Below, piece by piece: positions 58,529 to 64,000 of a stretch of DNA of 64,000 nucleotides; positions within the stretch are counted from its first letter, which is position 1; every line of letters begins with the position of its first letter. The notes under the pieces are model-generated. The model ran no database searches and had not been told where the DNA came from. It was given only the letters and a program-made list of their open reading frames with translations. The DNA comes from Phytopythium helicoides. Its lineage: Eukaryota > Oomycota > Peronosporomycetes > Pythiales > Pythiaceae. The stretch spans positions 472,582 to 536,581 of the forward strand of contig JANFNE010000046.1 in assembly GCA_024867545.1 (NCBI GenBank). Direction: 5' to 3'. Made by a program: the position numbers and the translations under genes.

Positions 58529-59330
58529 AAGCCAAATAAACAAACACACAATAACACACACATGCTCACATACGCACACCAAATCACAACACACACACAC
58601 ACACACTCCATTCCACCACCCTTTCACCACACTACAACCATATGCTTTCATATTCACCTAGTTATTCCTCCCTCCCTCCCTCCCTCCCTCCCTCCCTCCC
58701 TCTTTCTTTCTTTCTTTCTTTACCCATCCCTCTCTTTCTTTCCTTTCACGAACACACCCCTTCACCAAGTCACACAACCACTCTTATTCAACACAATACT
58801 CATCCTCGTCCTTTCTTTCATACACGACACTCATTCAATCATTCAATCATTCACTCAAGTTGGAAGTTGGAAGTTGGAAGTTGGACTGGACGTTCTTTAA
58901 CTCCAACACTCCAACACAACCTGCTGCTCATGTCAGAGAAAAAGAATTGGCGATGCGAGGTAGTGATGAAAGGTGGCGAATGCACAAATACACGATCGTA
59001 TGATCGTATGATTGATACATTTCTACTACTGCTGCTACTATGATGACAACTACAACTACTCACGAGACGAGCTGACCGAGTGTGAAGAAAGGATCCGGTC
59101 GTGAAAAGGAGCAAGGAGTGAGTAAGTGAGAGAGCGATTGACATGGTGGTGGTGTATATATATGTGTGAGGCAGTGTATCGAAGGTGTGTATCGCGATGA
59201 TTTGGTTGGGGTGTTTCTTTTGATTTGGGTTGGTTGGATTGTATGTATTGATGTGTGTGTTGGTTGTGTGTCTATTTGGGTACTGAATTAAGTATGTATT
59301 GATCGAAGGAGTTGAGGACGGAGGTGTGTT

Positions 59331-59374
<44 letters not shown>

Positions 59375-59513
59375 GTAGTAGCAAATTACAAGCGTGAGCA
59401 CGAGTGCAAGTGCAAGCCCAAGTGCAAGTGCAAGTGCAAACGCGAGCGCGAGGGAGCAAGAGAGAGGCAGGGAGCAAGGGAGCAAGGGTAGAAAGGGAGA
59501 AAGGAGAAAAGTG

Positions 59514-59585
59514 GGGCCTCACCGGGAATCGAACCCGGGACCTCTCGCACCCGAAGCGAGAATCATACCACTAGACCACGAGGCC
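59514..59585 (-). tRNA. tRNA-Pro(CGG): tRNA-Pro(CGG), copy 14
   Basis: 1,057 bp from copy 13; GAATTGGC single (type B of the dimer). Confidence 0.97.
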
Positions 59586-60389
59586 AAGCCAAATAAACAA
59601 ACACACAATAACACACACATGCTCACATACGCACACCAAATCACAACACACACACACACACACTCCATTCCACCACCCTTTCACCACACTACAACCATAT
59701 GCTTTCATATTCACCTAGTTATTCCTCCCTCCCTCCCTCCCTCCCTCCCTCCCTTTCTTTCTTTCTTTCTTTACCCATCCCTCTCTTTCTTTCCTTTCAC
59801 GAACACACCCCTTCACCAAGTCACACAACCACTCTTATTCAACACAATACTCATCCTCGTCCTTTCTTTCATACACGACACTCATTCAATCATTCAATCA
59901 TTCACTCAAGTTGGAAGTTGGAAGTTGGAAGTTGGACTGGACGTTCTTTAACTCCAACACTCCAACACAACCTGCTGCTCATGTCAGAGAAAAAGAATTG
60001 GCGAATTGGCGATGCGAGGTAGTGATGAAAGGTGGCGAATGCACAAATACACGATCGTATGATCGTATGATTGATACATTTCTACTACTGCTGCTACTAT
60101 GATGACAACTACAACTACTCACGAGACGAGCTGACCGAGTGTGAAGAAAGGATCCGGTCGTGAAAAGGAGCAAGGAGTGAGTAAGTGAGAGAGCGATTGA
60201 CATGGTGGTGGTGTATATATATGTGTGAGGCAGTGTATCGAAGGTGTGTATCGCGATGATTTGGTTGGGGTGTTTCTTTTGATTTGGGTTGGTTGGATTG
60301 TATGTATTGATGTGTGTGTTGGTTGTGTGTCTATTTGGGTACTGAATTAAGTATGTATTGATCGAAGGAGTTGAGGACGGAGGTGTGTT

Positions 60390-60433
<44 letters not shown>

Positions 60434-60572
60434 GTAGTAGCAAATTACAAGCGTGAGCACGAGTGCAAGTGCAAGCCCAAGTGCAAGTGCAAGTGCAAAC
60501 GCGAGCGCGAGGGAGCAAGAGAGAGGCAGGGAGCAAGGGAGCAAGGGTAGAAAGGGAGAAAGGAGAAAAGTG

Positions 60573-60644
60573 GGGCCTCACCGGGAATCGAACCCGGGAC
60601 CTCTCGCACCCGAAGCGAGAATCATACCACTAGACCACGAGGCC
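60573..60644 (-). tRNA. tRNA-Pro(CGG): tRNA-Pro(CGG), copy 15
   Basis: 1,059 bp from copy 14; GAATTGGC doubled at ~59,995-60,010 (type A). Confidence 0.97.
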
Positions 60645-61444
60645 AAGCCAAATAAACAAACACACAATAACACACACATGCTCACATACGCACACCAAAT
60701 CACAACACACACACACACACACTCCATTCCACCACCCTTTCACCACACTACAACCATATGCTTTCATATTCACCTAGTTATTCCTCCCTCCCTCCCTCCC
60801 TCCCTCCCTCCCTCCCTTTCTTTCTTTCTTTCTTTACCCATCCCTCTCTTTCTTTCCTTTCACGAACACACCCCTTCACCAAGTCACACAACCACTCTTA
60901 TTCAACACAATACTCATCCTCGTCCTTTCTTTCATACACGACACTCATTCAATCATTCAATCATTCACTCAAGTTGGAAGTTGGAAGTTGGAAGTTGGAC
61001 TGGACGTTCTTTAACTCCAACACTCCAACACAACCTGCTGCTCATGTCAGAGAAAAAGAATTGGCGATGCGAGGTAGTGATGAAAGGTGGCGAATGCACA
61101 AATACACGATCGTATGATCGTATGATTGATACATTTCTACTACTGCTGCTACTATGATGACAACTACAACTACTCACGAGACGAGCTGACCGAGTGTGAA
61201 GAAAGGATCCGGTCGTGAAAAGGAGCAAGGAGTGAGTAAGTGAGAGAGCGATTGACATGGTGGTGGTGTATATATATGTGTGAGGCAGTGTATCGAAGGT
61301 GTGTATCGCGATGATTTGGTTGGGGTGTTTCTTTTGATTTGGGTTGGTTGGATTGTATGTATTGATGTGTGTGTTGGTTGTGTGTCTATTTGGGTACTGA
61401 ATTAAGTATGTATTGATCGAAGGAGTTGAGGACGGAGGTGTGTT

Positions 61445-61492
<48 letters not shown>

Positions 61493-61631
61493 GTAGTAGC
61501 AAATTACAAGCGTGAGCACGAGTGCAAGTGCAAGCCCAAGTGCAAGTGCAAGTGCAAACGCGAGCGCGAGGGAGCAAGAGAGAGGCAGGGAGCAAGGGAG
61601 CAAGGGTAGAAAGGGAGAAAGGAGAAAAGTG

Positions 61632-61703
61632 GGGCCTCACCGGGAATCGAACCCGGGACCTCTCGCACCCGAAGCGAGAATCATACCACTAGACCACGAG
61701 GCC
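61632..61703 (-). tRNA. tRNA-Pro(CGG): tRNA-Pro(CGG), copy 16
   Basis: 1,059 bp from copy 15; GAATTGGC single (type B). Confidence 0.97.
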
Positions 61704-62507
61704 AAGCCAAATAAACAAACACACAATAACACACACATGCTCACATACGCACACCAAATCACAACACACACACACACACACTCCATTCCACCACCCTTTC
61801 ACCACACTACAACCATATGCTTTCATATTCACCTAGTTATTCCTCCCTCCCTCCCTCCCTCCCTCCCTCCCTTTCTTTCTTTCTTTCTTTACCCATCCCT
61901 CTCTTTCTTTCCTTTCACGAACACACCCCTTCACCAAGTCACACAACCACTCTTATTCAACACAATACTCATCCTCGTCCTTTCTTTCATACACGACACT
62001 CATTCAATCATTCAATCATTCACTCAAGTTGGAAGTTGGAAGTTGGAAGTTGGACTGGACGTTCTTTAACTCCAACACTCCAACACAACCTGCTGCTCAT
62101 GTCAGAGAAAAAGAATTGGCGAATTGGCGATGCGAGGTAGTGATGAAAGGTGGCGAATGCACAAATACACGATCGTATGATCGTATGATTGATACATTTC
62201 TACTACTGCTGCTACTATGATGACAACTACAACTACTCACGAGACGAGCTGACCGAGTGTGAAGAAAGGATCCGGTCGTGAAAAGGAGCAAGGAGTGAGT
62301 AAGTGAGAGAGCGATTGACATGGTGGTGGTGTATATATATGTGTGAGGCAGTGTATCGAAGGTGTGTATCGCGATGATTTGGTTGGGGTGTTTCTTTTGA
62401 TTTGGGTTGGTTGGATTGTATGTATTGATGTGTGTGTTGGTTGTGTGTCTATTTGGGTACTGAATTAAGTATGTATTGATCGAAGGAGTTGAGGACGGAG
62501 GTGTGTT

Positions 62508-62551
<44 letters not shown>

Positions 62552-62690
62552 GTAGTAGCAAATTACAAGCGTGAGCACGAGTGCAAGTGCAAGCCCAAGT
62601 GCAAGTGCAAGTGCAAACGCGAGCGCGAGGGAGCAAGAGAGAGGCAGGGAGCAAGGGAGCAAGGGTAGAAAGGGAGAAAGGAGAAAAGTG

Positions 62691-62762
62691 GGGCCTCACC
62701 GGGAATCGAACCCGGGACCTCTCGCACCCGAAGCGAGAATCATACCACTAGACCACGAGGCC
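62691..62762 (-). tRNA. tRNA-Pro(CGG): tRNA-Pro(CGG), copy 17
   Basis: 1,059 bp from copy 16; GAATTGGC doubled at ~62,112-62,128 (type A). Confidence 0.97.
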
Positions 62763-63558
62763 AAGCCAAATAAACAAACACACAATAACACACACATGCT
62801 CACATACGCACACCAAATCACAACACACACACACACACACTCCATTCCACCACCCTTTCACCACACTACAACCATATGCTTTCATATTCACCTAGTTATT
62901 CCTCCCTCCCTCCCTCCCTCCCTCCCTCCCTTTCTTTCTTTCTTTCTTTACCCATCCCTCTCTTTCTTTCCTTTCACGAACACACCCCTTCACCAAGTCA
63001 CACAACCACTCTTATTCAACACAATACTCATCCTCGTCCTTTCTTTCATACACGACACTCATTCAATCATTCAATCATTCACTCAAGTTGGAAGTTGGAA
63101 GTTGGAAGTTGGACTGGACGTTCTTTAACTCCAACACTCCAACACAACCTGCTGCTCATGTCAGAGAAAAAGAATTGGCGATGCGAGGTAGTGATGAAAG
63201 GTGGCGAATGCACAAATACACGATCGTATGATCGTATGATTGATACATTTCTACTACTGCTGCTACTATGATGACAACTACAACTACTCACGAGACGAGC
63301 TGACCGAGTGTGAAGAAAGGATCCGGTCGTGAAAAGGAGCAAGGAGTGAGTAAGTGAGAGAGCGATTGACATGGTGGTGGTGTATATATATGTGTGAGGC
63401 AGTGTATCGAAGGTGTGTATCGCGATGATTTGGTTGGGGTGTTTCTTTTGATTTGGGTTGGTTGGATTGTATGTATTGATGTGTGTGTTGGTTGTGTGTC
63501 TATTTGGGTACTGAATTAAGTATGTATTGATCGAAGGAGTTGAGGACGGAGGTGTGTT

Positions 63559-63606
<48 letters not shown>

Positions 63607-63745
63607 GTAGTAGCAAATTACAAGCGTGAGCACGAGTGCAAGTGCAAGCCCAAGTGCAAGTGCAAGTGCAAACGCGAGCGCGAGGGAGCAAGAGAGAGGC
63701 AGGGAGCAAGGGAGCAAGGGTAGAAAGGGAGAAAGGAGAAAAGTG

Positions 63746-63817
63746 GGGCCTCACCGGGAATCGAACCCGGGACCTCTCGCACCCGAAGCGAGAATCATAC
63801 CACTAGACCACGAGGCC
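63746..63817 (-). tRNA. tRNA-Pro(CGG): tRNA-Pro(CGG), copy 18
   Basis: 1,055 bp from copy 17; type B. Its unit is cut by the window edge inside the (CTTT) tract. Confidence 0.97.
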
Positions 63818-64000
63818 AAGCCAAATAAACAAACACACAATAACACACACATGCTCACATACGCACACCAAATCACAACACACACACACACACACTCCAT
63901 TCCACCACCCTTTCACCACACTACAACCATATGCTTTCATATTCACCTAGTTATTCCTCCCTCCCTCCCTCCCTCCCTCCCTCCCTTTCTTTCTTTCTTT

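Larger units (their letters stand above)
44338..64000. repeat. Tandem array of ~1.05-kb units, each with one tRNA-Pro(CGG); continues past the window
   Basis: Units repeat every 1,031-1,063 bp. Going rightward, each holds GAACTCCAACACTCCAACAC-type sequence, a CGATCGTATGATCG hairpin, GT-rich and TTGGTTGG-rich stretches, a (GA)n tract, a CAAGTGCAAGC hexamer-like run, the minus-strand tRNA, a (CA)n stretch, (CCCT)n then (CTTT)n tracts, and GGAAGTT repeats. The (GA), (CCCT) and (CTTT) tracts vary in length between units while the rest stays nearly identical. One unit is interrupted by a TG...CA element. Open frames of 180-230 codons in the array follow from its low complexity and are not genes. 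Confidence 0.95.

Noticed and set aside
44668..63754. Repeated 185-234 codon frames on both strands of the array
   Set aside because: They read through the tRNA and (GA), (CCCT) and (CA) tracts; low complexity, differing only by microsatellite length.
44338..64000. CRISPR array or rDNA
   Set aside because: Units are ~1.05 kb with no short spacer pattern, and no rRNA sequence is present.

Overview
The window looks like nuclear DNA of an oomycete (water mould). Its genes are compact and G/C-rich at third codon positions. Introns are very short (about 45-90 bp, mostly GTGCGT/GTGAGT...CAG). CCAAT boxes are dense, and several genes lie head-to-head. The gene set fits: an ankyrin-repeat protein leading into a kinase-like domain, a membrane-anchored bZIP factor, a probable flagellar protein, an Argonaute with an RGG-rich start and a DENN-domain protein. 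The taxon is an inference from style and content, not from a marker gene.

Bases 1-44,130 hold about twenty protein genes. In order: a huge ankyrin protein running off the left edge (-); a small basic protein and decayed ankyrin/kinase pieces; adenosine kinase (+); a flagellar-type protein (+); VPS33 (-) head-to-head with V-ATPase subunit B (+); an SS18/GIF-like coactivator (-); a secreted cysteine-rich protein (+); an uncertain broken minus-strand gene; a truncated DENN paralogue (+); a mitochondrial propionyl/acetyl-CoA synthetase of the ACSS3 type (+); a C1/C2 membrane protein (-) head-to-head with a short acidic protein (+); a nuclear-type acidic protein (+); Argonaute (-); a SET-domain lysine methyltransferase (-) head-to-head with a RAP1-like BRCT/Myb protein (+); a DHHC palmitoyltransferase (-) head-to-head with QTRT2 (+); an unknown protein (-) head-to-head with a membrane-anchored bZIP (+); and a complete DENN-PDZ gene (-). 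That last gene is the inverted partner of the truncated copy 24 kb away.

Bases ~44,338-64,000 are a different landscape. A tandem array of ~1.05-kb units runs past the right edge, and each unit carries one minus-strand tRNA-Pro(CGG). I count 18 tRNA copies that look identical in sequence. One unit is split by a 1,081-bp element with TG...CA ends and a 4-bp target duplication, most simply a solo LTR. The right third shows a two-unit (~2.12 kb) higher-order period. The unit next to tRNA copy 10 is clearly diverged, yet its tRNA is unchanged. This array is the most unusual feature of the window.

Many conserved genes are broken by single-base shifts, often inside short homopolymers, while their protein similarity continues unbroken in another frame. 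Where I counted, removing single bases restores whole-codon lengths (348-aa adenosine kinase, 701-aa ACSS3). I therefore read most breaks as assembly errors of a long-read draft, although VPS33 and the ankyrin gene could be real pseudogenes.
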